Assembly (NCBI GenBank): GCA_963648205.1 | Contig: CAVJCT010000046.1 | Span: forward strand, 1-44,058 | DNA from: UBA1181 sp963648205 | GTDB lineage: Bacteria; Bacteroidota; Bacteroidia; Bacteroidales; Paludibacteraceae | Length of the DNA: 44,058 bases | Direction: 5' to 3' | Part shown: positions 8,555 through 15,676 of the stretch, piece after piece | How positions within the stretch are numbered: position 1 is the stretch's first letter | Layout: every line of letters starts with the position of its first letter | The notes under the pieces: model-generated | What the model saw: only the letters and a program-made list of their open reading frames with translations | Database searches by the model: none | What the model was told of the DNA's origin: nothing | Made by a program: the position numbers and the translations under genes

Positions 8555-8586
8555 GCCGAATTTTAATCATACTTAAAATTTTCGGC
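8555..8586. repeat. Dyad repeat unit A, over the transcription start of the AAA_14/DUF4143 gene
   Basis: A 32-base interrupted palindrome: GCCGAA arms at 8555-8560 and TTCGGC at 8581-8586, with TTTTAA-TCATAC-TTAAAA inside. It begins 4 bases upstream of the start codon (which ends at 8550) and touches the -7 element at 8586-8593, so it covers the expected transcription start. It may act as an operator in DNA or as a leader hairpin in RNA. Confidence 0.7.
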
Positions 8587-8616
8587 AAAGATATGTGTTT
8601 TGTTAATCATACCAAA
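8586..8616 (-). promoter_or_regulatory. Promoter of the AAA_14/DUF4143 gene
   Basis: Read on the minus strand, TTTG (8616-8613) is followed after exactly 19 bases by TATCTTTG (8593-8586), a full match to the Bacteroidota -33/-7 consensus. The expected start point, about 30 bases before the start codon, falls in dyad unit A. The -33 box lies within dyad unit B. Confidence 0.75.
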
Positions 8617-8621
8617 TAAAA
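8598..8621. repeat. Dyad repeat unit B, overlapping the -33 box
   Basis: TTTTGTTAA followed by the TCATAC core and then CAAATAAAA. The left half matches the other units exactly; the right half is diverged where it doubles as the -33 TTTG box of the AAA_14/DUF4143 promoter (minus strand). Confidence 0.65.
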
Positions 8622-8637
8622 CGCACGTCATTTCTCG

Positions 8638-8659
8638 TTTTGTTAAGTATGATTAATAA
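8638..8659. repeat. Dyad repeat unit C at the upstream edge of the cassette
   Basis: TTTTGTTAA-GTATGA-TTAATAA, in the opposite core orientation to units A and B and identical over 18 bases to the second arm of the downstream inverted repeat (7304-7321). It ends one base before the stop codon of the LuxR-type gene. Confidence 0.7.
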
Positions 8660-8660
8660 G

Positions 8661-9254
8661 CTATCGGATGTCTTTTTGCGTAATCAGATTGTTCAAAAGG
8701 GCATACATAGTGAGTCCTGAGAGGGAACGTATGTTGGTTTTCTTGACAATGTTCTTCCTGTGCGAAATTACCGTGTGTGGGGATATGTTGAGGCGGTCGC
8801 CAATCTCCTTGTTCGTAAAACCTTTGACTACCAGGATGAGAATGTTCTTCTCGCGGTGTGTCAACTCTCCATTTTCGCCCGACAAATGCTCGTCGTCAGA
8901 GTCGGTCAGATTATGGATTTTTTTGATAATCTCGTTCGGATCATCGTCTAATCCGATAGATGAGTCGAACAGGTTTTCAAACTGTGAACTGACGTAGCAC
9001 GAGTAGCATGCCATTATGGGCAGTGTGTTCTTCGAATCGCGCCATTCATGCACGTTTTTGGCTAATGTGAACTCGCTGAAAAATCGTGGGTCTACAATCA
9101 CCAAGTCGGTGTCTTCCACGGAAAAACTAAATGGCTCTTCCGAGGTGTGAAAATTGTTTGTAACTATGAAATCGGTGTCCTCTTCTATGATGGATCGTAG
9201 TCCTTCGCCTAAAATCTGAGAACGCTCGAATATAACTATGTTCTTATGGGACAT
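8661..9254 (-). CDS. LuxR-type transcriptional regulator with atypical receiver domain
   Basis: Of 197 residues, about 1-120 are receiver-like and 130-190 form a LuxR/FixJ helix-turn-helix (LTHREKNILILVVKGFTNKEIGDRLNIS...TVISHRKNIVKKT). In the receiver part, D55 in LVIVDPRF is at the phosphoacceptor position. The acidic pair normally found near residue 10 is FERSQ, with only one acid, so phosphorylation may be weak or absent. No sensor kinase is nearby. The gene starts one base after the stop codon of the hemerythrin-like gene, so it is translated with it. The context suggests regulation in response to iron, oxygen or nitric oxide, which is inference. Its stop codon abuts the cassette repeats. 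Confidence 0.85.
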   Translation of the reverse strand: MSHKNIVIFERSQILGEGLRSIIEEDTDFIVTNNFHTSEEPFSFSVEDTDLVIVDPRFFSEFTLAKNVHEWRDSKNTLPIMACYSCYVSSQFENLFDSSIGLDDDPNEIIKKIHNLTDSDDEHLSGENGELTHREKNILILVVKGFTNKEIGDRLNISPHTVISHRKNIVKKTNIRSLSGLTMYALLNNLITQKDIR

Positions 9255-9255
9255 C

Positions 9256-9927
9256 TCAATTGCCTCCCTTTGCTTTTCTTACGAATGGAACGAGGATCTT
9301 TTCCTCAATCTTAGTATGCTTGTCTAAGTCGCGCGTCAACTGTGTAAGATCAAACCAAACGCCGATGCGCTCGTTAGTCATCAACGATGGTGGAAGATAT
9401 TTTACGATGATATTCGTCATATCGCTGAGCTTGTCGAATATCGCTGTGTGTGAATCGGATATCTCCTTTATATCATATTCTTTCGTGCAATTCTCGTGAT
9501 TATAAATCTGAGGGAAGAGTGTGCTTTCTTCGTTGTTGAAGTGTTTTGCCACCTCTTCTTTATAATCGGAAAAGAATTTCATCAGCGCGGGACCAATCTT
9601 GCCTCCTGCTGCATCGGCTATCTTCTCAACGTGCTTCCCGATATGGTTCAGACGGTGGTTCAGATAGTAGTCGTGCGATGAACGTAGATAGTTCACTAAT
9701 ATCTCCCCATCAATACTGTCTAAGTCTTCCTTGGTCGGCATGTAATGGTCGTATGTGTAGACGTTGCAAATCGTTAGAAACATCGAACTGGGTATGTTTC
9801 GCTCTTTGCACACCTCGTTGACCTTCTTCTCTCCAAAGCCTAAGTCCATGTTAAACCTCGGCAACATAAGAATCAACTGCGGATTCGCCTCTAACAACTC
9901 TTCTAATTTCTGGTTCTCTGTAAACAT
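9256..9927 (-). CDS. Hemerythrin-domain protein (ScdA/DnrN/RIC-like)
   Basis: This 223-residue cytoplasmic protein has an N-terminal ~60-residue helical region like the ScdA_N/DUF1858 type, but without the Cys-Cys-Gly-Gly motif of true RIC proteins. It is followed by a hemerythrin HHE four-helix region. Likely di-iron ligands are spread over HDYYLNHRLNHIGKHV, HFNNEESTLFP, HTAIFDKL and HTKIEEKILVPF. Such proteins bind a di-iron centre and act in iron-sulfur repair, nitric oxide or oxygen sensing. The gene begins 27 bases after the Cys-rich FeoB-associated gene and is directly followed by the LuxR-type gene, which fits a ferrous-iron operon. The exact role is inferred. Confidence 0.85.
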   Translation of the reverse strand: MFTENQKLEELLEANPQLILMLPRFNMDLGFGEKKVNEVCKERNIPSSMFLTICNVYTYDHYMPTKEDLDSIDGEILVNYLRSSHDYYLNHRLNHIGKHVEKIADAAGGKIGPALMKFFSDYKEEVAKHFNNEESTLFPQIYNHENCTKEYDIKEISDSHTAIFDKLSDMTNIIVKYLPPSLMTNERIGVWFDLTQLTRDLDKHTKIEEKILVPFVRKAKGGN

Positions 9928-9954
9928 AACAGTTCTTTTCTGGCTTTTGTAACT

Positions 9955-10194
9955 TTATTTTTGTGTGTGGCTATTCGTTTCGTTCTGTTTGCTCGATTTT
10001 ATTTCGCATCCTTCGCATCCTTCGCATCCTTCGCATCTTTCACATCCTTCGCAATTTTTGTTCTTTTTATTCTTCTCGCCGATGACACTTCCGCAACAAG
10101 ACTTCCTTTTTGTGAAGAAAATCCGTTTGATGCTCCATGCCACAGCGGCTATGATGATGAGAACAACAATTATCGTTTGCAAATCTTCGCTCAT
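9955..10194 (-). CDS. FeoB-associated Cys-rich membrane peptide with C-E-G repeats
   Basis: A single membrane helix (LQTIIVVLIIIAAVAWSI) is followed by a basic patch, a KSCCGS motif typical of the FeoB_associated family (PF12669), and then a cysteine-rich tail. Seven cysteines in the tail are spaced as C-x-x-C with E-G or E-R between them. The start at 10194 (MSEDLQTIIV) is preferred because it puts the helix near the N-terminus as in the family; an in-frame ATG at 10215 is possible. The gene lies just after feoAB (about 30-50 bases), consistent with a role in handling ferrous iron at the FeoB exit. The tail is encoded by a 9-base tandem repeat and may vary in length. Confidence 0.8.
   Translation of the reverse strand: MSEDLQTIIVVLIIIAAVAWSIKRIFFTKRKSCCGSVIGEKNKKNKNCEGCERCEGCEGCEGCEIKSSKQNETNSHTQK
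10005..10049. repeat. Five-copy 9-base tandem repeat inside the Cys-rich gene
   Basis: Three exact CGCATCCTT units (10005-10013, 10014-10022, 10023-10031) are followed by two single-base variants (CGCATCTTT, CACATCCTT). The period is a multiple of three, so gain or loss of units would add or remove Cys-Glu-Gly triplets without a frameshift. Confidence 0.9.
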
Positions 10195-10226
10195 AATATC
10201 TCGAACTTTTAACAACGAACGACCTT

Positions 10227-10234
10227 CAAATATA
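10227..10234 (-). promoter_or_regulatory. Possible internal -7 element before the Cys-rich peptide gene
   Basis: TATATTTG on the minus strand fits TAnnTTTG, but no good -33 box lies 19-20 bases upstream. It might give extra transcription of the Cys-rich, hemerythrin and LuxR genes independent of feoAB. Confidence 0.22.
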
Positions 10235-10245
10235 GGAAAATATTT

Positions 10246-12714
10246 TTAAAGAATCAGACTTCCAATTTGATAAACGAGGAAGGAGACAACCCATGCGACG
10301 CAGGTCGTGTATCCTACCTCGAAGAACGCCCACTTCCAACTTGACTCCTTGGCGATGGCTGTAATCGTGGCTATGCAAGGGTAGTAGAGCAACACGAAAA
10401 TCATGAACGCAAAGGCTACCAATGGGGTGATTGGTGCGATAGGGTCGTTCGCCTTGGCTTTCAACGTGTTGCTTAGTTTTTCTGAATCTTCGTCTGCCTC
10501 GACATCAGCGTTGTACAACACTCCTAAGGATGAAACGACAATCTCTTTGGCTGCTGCTCCTGAAAGCAAACTGACTCCCATCTGCCAGTCGAATCCTAAT
10601 GGTTGGAAGATAGGGTGGATGGCTCGTCCGATTTTTCCAATGTATGAGTTGGAACTCTGTTCGTACGCTTTTTCAACTTCCAATTGGGCTACCTGCGCTT
10701 CTTTCTCATCCTCGGATAAGGATGCCGTTTGCTCAACTTGTTCTATTTGCTGGTCGATGGCTTCTGTTTTCTCATTCGATTTAGGGAAATAACATAATGC
10801 CCAGATGATGATGGAGGCAACCAAAATCACCGTTCCCATCTTCTTGAGGTACTGCACCGCTTTCTCCCACATGTGGATGAGAATGTTTCGGGCGGTCGGA
10901 ATACGATAAGGGGGCAACTCCATCACAAACGGACTGGAGTCGTTTTGAAATTTTTTTTTCTTTATAATCAATGCCGTCAGAATGGCTACAATGATTCCGA
11001 TGAGGTATATCGACAACAGTATCAAGGCTTGATTCTTCTCAAAGAATGCCGACACGAAAAGCAAGTAAACGGGGAGTCTGGCCGAGCATGACATAAACGG
11101 AATCGCCAACATTGTGATGATTCGGTCTTTCGGATTCTCCAAGGTCCGGGTCGCCATGATGGCTGGCACTCCACATCCGAAGCCTGTCAGCAACGGAATG
11201 AAGGATTTTCCGTGCAAGCCGATTCTGTGCATCAGTTTGTCCATGATGAAGGCGGCTCTTGCCATATAGCCTGTGTCTTCCAACATTGAAATAAAGAAGA
11301 ATAAAATCAAGATTTGTGGTAAAAAGACGATGACTCCTCCAACTCCTGCAATGATTCCGTCAACAATCAAGTCGGATAGTATGCCTTCTCCTAAAAAGTT
11401 TCGGCACAGCTCGCCCAACCAGGAGACTCCATTCTCAATCCATTCTTGTGGGTATGATCCCAAGGCGAAGGTCGCCTCAAACATAATAAGTAGGAAGAGA
11501 ATCAGCACGGGGAATCCTAACCATTTGTTGGTCAACACCACGTCTACCGCATACGCCAACTGCTCGTTTTCTTTCTTTTCCTCCTTCAAGGTCTCTTTCA
11601 ACGCTCCTCTGACAAATCCGTATTTGGCATTGGTGATAACGCTGACGGCATCCTCGTGGTACTCTTTTTCAATCTCTTTCCTGCAATTCTCAACCATCTC
11701 ACGGATTTGAGAAATGTCGCCAATTGTCTTCTCTAATTGTTTATAGGTGACGGAATCGTTTTCTAACAGTTTGAGAATGACGTATCTGTAAGGGAAATCA
11801 ACTGCCACGTCTTTGTGGTCGGTCAACAGCGGTTTAATTTTGGCAATCGCTCCTTCTAACTCTTTTCCGTAGTTGATATGGATATGTTTAGATACTTTGT
11901 CCTGCTCCTCGTAGACGGATATGATATGGTCGAGCACATGGTCGATTCCTTTTCCTGTGCGCGAATTGGTAGGTGCGCATGGAAATCCCAACATATTCTC
12001 CAACTGCGTTGCATCTAATTGACTACCAGATGTTTGCAGTTCGTCGTACATGTTGAGTGCCATCACCATACGAATGTTCATATCGATGAGTTGCGTGGTG
12101 AGGAAAAGGTTTCGCTCCAAATTGGAAGCGTCGACGATGTTGAGGATGACGTCGGGATGTTGCTCTGAAATGTACTCGCGCACATAGAGTTCCTCTGGCG
12201 AATATTCGGTGATGGAGTAGGTGCCTGGCAAATCCACCAAGTTGATGGTGTAGCCGTTGCGATAGAATGTTCCAACTTTGGAAGAAACGGTTACGCCACT
12301 GTAGTTGCCGACATGTTCACGCAATCCTGTGGCGTGGTTGAAGAAGGAGGTCTTTCCGCAATTCGGATTACCTACCAAAGCCACTGTGATGGTTTTGGTG
12401 CGCTGGGTGATTTTGCGCTGCACCTCTTCCGAAAATGTTCCGTTGAAATCTTCATATTCGTCAAGGGGTGTGCCTGTCTCGACCACCTCGATGTGACTTG
12501 CCTCTGTACGTCGCAGTGAGACGTGACTCCGCATTATCTTGTACTCAATCGGGTCTTGCAAGGGAGCGTTCTTCAAAACGGTAACTCGTTTCCCTTTGAC
12601 AAAACCCATCTCCATCACGCGGTGTCGGAATCCACCGTGTCCGTTCACTTTCACAATCACACACTCCTGCTTCTCAGGAATGTCGGCCAAAGTTTTGCGC
12701 TTAATTTCCTCCAT
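10246..12714 (-). CDS. feoB: Ferrous iron transporter, FeoA-FeoB fusion
   Basis: Residues 1-about 80 form a FeoA SH3-like domain (LADIPEKQECVIVKVNG...FRHRVMEMGFVKGKRVTVLKNAPLQDPIEYKI). FeoB follows: G1 GNPNCGKTSFFN near residue 115, YSGVTVSSKVG (G2 region), DLPGTYS (G3), a helical spacer, and a C-terminal membrane core with two Gate motifs (GVGGVIVFLPQILILFF, GFGCGVPAIMATR) and a long charged coiled insert before VGVSLLSGAAAKEIVVSSLG. At 822 residues this is the usual length of the Bacteroidales fused form. It imports Fe2+ across the inner membrane. The start codon is only about 20 bases after a terminator-like hairpin (12734-12769), and the downstream genes encode iron-related proteins. Confidence 0.95.
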   Translation of the reverse strand: MEEIKRKTLADIPEKQECVIVKVNGHGGFRHRVMEMGFVKGKRVTVLKNAPLQDPIEYKIMRSHVSLRRTEASHIEVVETGTPLDEYEDFNGTFSEEVQRKITQRTKTITVALVGNPNCGKTSFFNHATGLREHVGNYSGVTVSSKVGTFYRNGYTINLVDLPGTYSITEYSPEELYVREYISEQHPDVILNIVDASNLERNLFLTTQLIDMNIRMVMALNMYDELQTSGSQLDATQLENMLGFPCAPTNSRTGKGIDHVLDHIISVYEEQDKVSKHIHINYGKELEGAIAKIKPLLTDHKDVAVDFPYRYVILKLLENDSVTYKQLEKTIGDISQIREMVENCRKEIEKEYHEDAVSVITNAKYGFVRGALKETLKEEKKENEQLAYAVDVVLTNKWLGFPVLILFLLIMFEATFALGSYPQEWIENGVSWLGELCRNFLGEGILSDLIVDGIIAGVGGVIVFLPQILILFFFISMLEDTGYMARAAFIMDKLMHRIGLHGKSFIPLLTGFGCGVPAIMATRTLENPKDRIITMLAIPFMSCSARLPVYLLFVSAFFEKNQALILLSIYLIGIIVAILTALIIKKKKFQNDSSPFVMELPPYRIPTARNILIHMWEKAVQYLKKMGTVILVASIIIWALCYFPKSNEKTEAIDQQIEQVEQTASLSEDEKEAQVAQLEVEKAYEQSSNSYIGKIGRAIHPIFQPLGFDWQMGVSLLSGAAAKEIVVSSLGVLYNADVEADEDSEKLSNTLKAKANDPIAPITPLVAFAFMIFVLLYYPCIATITAIAKESSWKWAFFEVGYTTCVAWVVSFLVYQIGSLIL

Positions 12715-12733
12715 AATGCTCTGAAAAGCAAAA

Positions 12734-12769
12734 ACACCCTATACGAAGTTTTTGCCTCGTATAGGGTGT
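12734..12769 (-). terminator. Rho-independent terminator between the porin gene and feoAB
   Basis: A perfect 13-bp stem, ACACCCTATACGA at 12734-12746 with TCGTATAGGGTGT at 12757-12769, encloses a 10-base loop. On the minus strand it is followed by TTTTGCTTTT, so it would stop transcripts leaving the porin gene. It lies about 20 bases upstream of the feoAB start, and no TAnnTTTG element is found between them. It may therefore act as an attenuator if feoAB is transcribed from the porin promoter. Confidence 0.75.
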
Positions 12770-12804
12770 CTCTGCTATAAAATGTACTTTACTTTTCAAC
12801 TTGT

Positions 12805-13992
12805 TTATAACTCAATGCCACACCGAACAAAGAGTCCGAAAGCGGCTTTGTTTTCCTCTCCATCTTTATTGATTGGGAGGAGCGCTGGCTTAAGCACTAA
12901 CTGCAAGTCTGGTTGAACATACAACATTCTCAAAGCACGGTATTTATACGTCAGCTCGAAAATCGTTTCATGTTTCTGACCTGTCGTGTACTTGTTCAGC
13001 AAGTTCGCTACACACGAGAATCCTAACATATCCTCGTATCGCTTTGCAAATATACTATGAAAAGTAACACCAGCATTAATCATTGTGTAAATATCATTCT
13101 TCTTTGCTTCGTGATAACTATCTTTCCATCTTGGCGCGAAGGCAACGACGGCGAACACTTTGGCAATTCCAACTTGCTTCTCTCCGTTGGCATAAATTCC
13201 GAAGCGTTGCGCACCCGTGCCGGCATCGTCTGCTCCTGTGTGATAGTCAACACCCAAGCGGTATTCACCTGCTGTCTCACTGCTATAGATTCCCTCAGCG
13301 GCTATCAAGTAACCATCCTGTTTCTTGAGTTTCCAGTCTTTAGGCAAGTTGTGTCCTTTCCCTGTGAACCCAACGCTACCGTCATAGACGCAGGCTTGCA
13401 CTCTCCACTTGTCGTTGATGTTATAGCCGAGTTCCAATCCTAAACCTGTCATTGGGAAGGTCGGCGTTCCAACGTTCGAGTAGATGGTAGACATCACAAT
13501 GGCTGTGTTGATGAACTCCACCGCCTCACCGTGTGTTGCAAAGTTCGTGTTGATATCCTGCAAACCAATGGTGAAGTCGAATTTATCGTTGAAACTCTGT
13601 CTGTACCACATCTCATACAAGTAAACGTGGTTTCCAGCATCCGCATTATCTACGAAGAAACGGTCTCCGAAAAGGTTCTCTGAAGGAGACTTTCCATGCG
13701 CCGCCTTGCCAGTCACACGAAGCAAACCGCCCTTGTACCAGTTGGCTTTCTCAGGGTCGAAGGTGAAGCCTAACGTTCCTGCGCCAACATACGCAACTCC
13801 TTGATCATAACCGCCTGCCATATTGGCAACGAAATCTCCCGTGTAAAGAAAATCGAAATCAAACGGCTTTTCTCCTCTTGCGATTGAATCACCCTGTGCG
13901 GCAACTCCCTGACTCATCAGAACCAACGCAACTGTGGCTACTGAAACTCTTCTCGCAAATCTTCCAAAAATTGTTGTAAACAAATGTTTCAT
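12805..13992 (-). CDS. OprB-like carbohydrate porin (outer membrane)
   Basis: This 395-residue protein has an N-terminal signal peptide (basic start, hydrophobic VATVALVLMSQG, then a VAAQG cleavage-like site). The body has alternating beta strands, a TFDPEKANWYKGG segment, YEMWYRQSFNDKFDFTIGLQDINTNF and a C-terminal strand ending in FVRCGIEL, as in the OprB family (PF04966). Such porins let sugars and other solutes through the outer membrane. It is upstream of feoAB but separated by a terminator-like hairpin, so a link to iron is only positional. The assignment is by motif resemblance; another 16-strand porin family is possible. Confidence 0.75.
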   Translation of the reverse strand: MKHLFTTIFGRFARRVSVATVALVLMSQGVAAQGDSIARGEKPFDFDFLYTGDFVANMAGGYDQGVAYVGAGTLGFTFDPEKANWYKGGLLRVTGKAAHGKSPSENLFGDRFFVDNADAGNHVYLYEMWYRQSFNDKFDFTIGLQDINTNFATHGEAVEFINTAIVMSTIYSNVGTPTFPMTGLGLELGYNINDKWRVQACVYDGSVGFTGKGHNLPKDWKLKKQDGYLIAAEGIYSSETAGEYRLGVDYHTGADDAGTGAQRFGIYANGEKQVGIAKVFAVVAFAPRWKDSYHEAKKNDIYTMINAGVTFHSIFAKRYEDMLGFSCVANLLNKYTTGQKHETIFELTYKYRALRMLYVQPDLQLVLKPALLPINKDGEENKAAFGLFVRCGIEL

Positions 13993-14022
13993 GTTTGTAA
14001 CTGTTTATTGTTATCGTTGTTG

Positions 14023-14030
14023 CAAATGTA
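14023..14030 (-). promoter_or_regulatory. Candidate -7 element for the porin gene
   Basis: TACATTTG on the minus strand, 31 bases before the porin start codon. The nearest TTTG upstream is 24 bases away, longer than the usual 19-20, so the assignment is weak. The rest of 13993-14170 is AT-rich with no other visible feature. Confidence 0.35.
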
Positions 14031-14176
14031 TATCTAAATTCTAATATAAGGTAGCAAAGTGTAAGTAAATTTTCTTAAAATATAATAAAATGATATTTTA
14101 TTTCTTGAAACGATAAACTTTTGATAGGCTTTCTAATCGGTTGATGATTTTGTGGTGTCCTATTGACATAAAAAAG

Positions 14177-14212
14177 AAGAGGAATTCGAACGTTTCCATT
14201 CAAATTCCTCTT
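14177..14212 (-). terminator. Terminator downstream of aspartate aminotransferase
   Basis: AAGAGGAATT (14177-14186) pairs with AATTCCTCTT (14203-14212), extended inward by three further pairs around one mismatch. On the minus strand a run of T follows. It lies 42 bases after the aminotransferase stop codon. Confidence 0.8.
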
Positions 14213-14254
14213 TTATATTATAATAAGGTATGACTGTTATGCAGTCTGCCTTGA

Positions 14255-15451
14255 TTACTTCAATACTGCCAAAGCGTTCTTGATTCTCTTGAATGCTTCA
14301 GTGATGTTCTCGTCTGATGTTGCGTAAGACATACGGATGCAGTTTGGCGCACCGAATGCTTTTCCACCTACACAAGCAACGTGACCTTCCGTCAAGAGGT
14401 ACATCGCCAAGTCTGCTGCTCCGTTGATAGTCTCACCCTTAGGGGTCTTCTTTCCGAAGTAGTAGTCGCACTCAGGGAACACGTAGAATGCTCCGTCTGG
14501 AACGTTCACTTTGAATCCATCGATATCCTTAGCCAACTTCACAACGAGGTTGCGACGACGCTCGAATGCTTGACGCATAGTCTCAACGCAAGCCTGATCG
14601 CCAGTGTAAGCAGCCTCGGCAGCCTTTTGAGTGATTGAAGAAGGACCAGAAGTGTACTGACCTTGCAATTTGTTGACAGCCTTAGCGATCCATTCAGGAG
14701 CGGCGATCCAACCCAAACGCCAACCAGTCATTGCGTATCCTTTAGATACTCCGTTTACGATAACAACACGGTCGCGGATATTCTCGAACTGAGCGATACT
14801 CTCGTGTTTTCCAACGTAGTTGATATGCTCGTAAATCTCGTCTGCCAAGATGATGACGTTAGGGTGCTTTGCCAAAACATCAGCCAATCCCTTCAACTCT
14901 TCTTTGCTGTAAACGCTACCAGTTGGGTTTGAAGGAGAACAGAGGATTAACATCTTTGTCTTAGGAGTGATGGCAGCCTCCAACTGTGCTGGAGTGATTT
15001 TAAACTGTTGGTCGATACCTGCGCTAACGATTACGTTAGTTCCCTCGGCCAATTTCACCATCTCAACGTAACTAACCCAGTAAGGTGCAGGAACGATTAC
15101 TTCGTCTCCCTTGTTTACGAGGCAGAGGATTGTGTTGCAGACAGACTGTTTAGCACCGTTAGAGCAGACAATCTGTGCTGGAGTGAAATCCAAACCGTTT
15201 TCCTTCTTCAACTTTCCGCAGATGGCTTGGCGCAATGGCATATAGCCTGGCACTGGAGAGTAGAAAGAAAAATTGTCGTCAATCGCCTTCTTGGCTGCGG
15301 CTTTAATGTGCTCTGGTGTGGTGAAGTCTGGCTCACCAACGCTCAAATTGATTACATCAACGCCTTGCGCTTTCAACTCTTGACTCTTTTGTGACATTGC
15401 CAACGTCTCTGATGGAGACAATGCCGCTAAACGATCGGATACTTGATTCAT
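14255..15451 (-). CDS. aspC: Pyridoxal-phosphate aspartate aminotransferase (class I, subgroup Ib)
   Basis: This 398-residue cytoplasmic enzyme has the full class I pattern: SVGEPDF near residue 37, YSPVPGYMPLRQAI, N175 in SPSNPTGSV, D204 and Y207 in ADEIYEHI, the Schiff-base lysine K237 in VSKGYAMTGWRLGW, and a substrate-binding arginine in IRMSYATS near the C-terminus. It moves the amino group between aspartate and 2-oxoglutarate. The gene is a single unit, with its own consensus promoter (15522-15552) and a terminator (14177-14212). The leader holds a 10-bp hairpin starting almost at the first transcribed base. Substrate could include other amino or keto acids, as is common in subgroup Ib. 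Confidence 0.92.
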   Translation of the reverse strand: MNQVSDRLAALSPSETLAMSQKSQELKAQGVDVINLSVGEPDFTTPEHIKAAAKKAIDDNFSFYSPVPGYMPLRQAICGKLKKENGLDFTPAQIVCSNGAKQSVCNTILCLVNKGDEVIVPAPYWVSYVEMVKLAEGTNVIVSAGIDQQFKITPAQLEAAITPKTKMLILCSPSNPTGSVYSKEELKGLADVLAKHPNVIILADEIYEHINYVGKHESIAQFENIRDRVVIVNGVSKGYAMTGWRLGWIAAPEWIAKAVNKLQGQYTSGPSSITQKAAEAAYTGDQACVETMRQAFERRRNLVVKLAKDIDGFKVNVPDGAFYVFPECDYYFGKKTPKGETINGAADLAMYLLTEGHVACVGGKAFGAPNCIRMSYATSDENITEAFKRIKNALAVLK

Positions 15452-15482
15452 TTCTCTTGTTTTTTATTCATTCTTAGGTCAT

Positions 15483-15512
15483 AATGAAAATGTACGTCTT
15501 ATCATTTTCATT
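15483..15512 (-). promoter_or_regulatory. Hairpin at the 5' end of the aspartate aminotransferase transcript
   Basis: AATGAAAATG (15483-15492) and CATTTTCATT (15503-15512) pair perfectly over 10 bp with a 10-base loop. The -7 element ends at 15522, so transcription would begin within a few bases of this hairpin. It could stabilise the mRNA 5' end or bind a regulator. Confidence 0.5.
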
Positions 15513-15521
15513 TCCGATTTG

Positions 15522-15552
15522 CAAAGGTAGTGAAAAAAGTGATATAAACAAA
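15522..15552 (-). promoter_or_regulatory. Promoter of aspartate aminotransferase
   Basis: On the minus strand TTTG (15552-15549) is followed after 19 bases by TACCTTTG (15529-15522), a full Bacteroidota consensus. It predicts a leader of about 65 bases. Confidence 0.75.
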
Positions 15553-15676
15553 TTAAAAAATGAAAATGAGAGGTTTTTGTGTAGAAAAAGGTGAAAGTAT
15601 GGTGAAAATGTGTTGTTTTGCTTTCTTTTTGAATAAAAAACAGTCGTTTGTGAGACAAAATGTAAGTATATCTGCT

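Larger units (their letters stand above)
7264..8660. other. Putative single-gene cassette: AAA_14/DUF4143 gene plus flanking dyad repeats
   Basis: The segment begins 7 bases after the stop codon of the gmhB-like gene (plus strand) and ends on the base before the stop codon of the LuxR-type gene (minus strand). It contains one gene, its promoter, and five copies of a dyad with core TCATAC/GTATGA. The tight fit between the two stop codons suggests insertion of a discrete unit. No transposase and no clear target duplication are visible, so mobility is an inference only. Confidence 0.4.

Noticed and set aside
10005..10049. Regular short repeats, as in a CRISPR array
   Set aside because: The units are directly adjacent 9-mers without spacers, inside a coding region. 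No CRISPR array or cas gene was seen in the window.
12715..14160. A Fur-box-like dyad near feoAB or the porin
   Set aside because: No convincing GATAATGATTATC-like sequence was seen by eye in the upstream regions.
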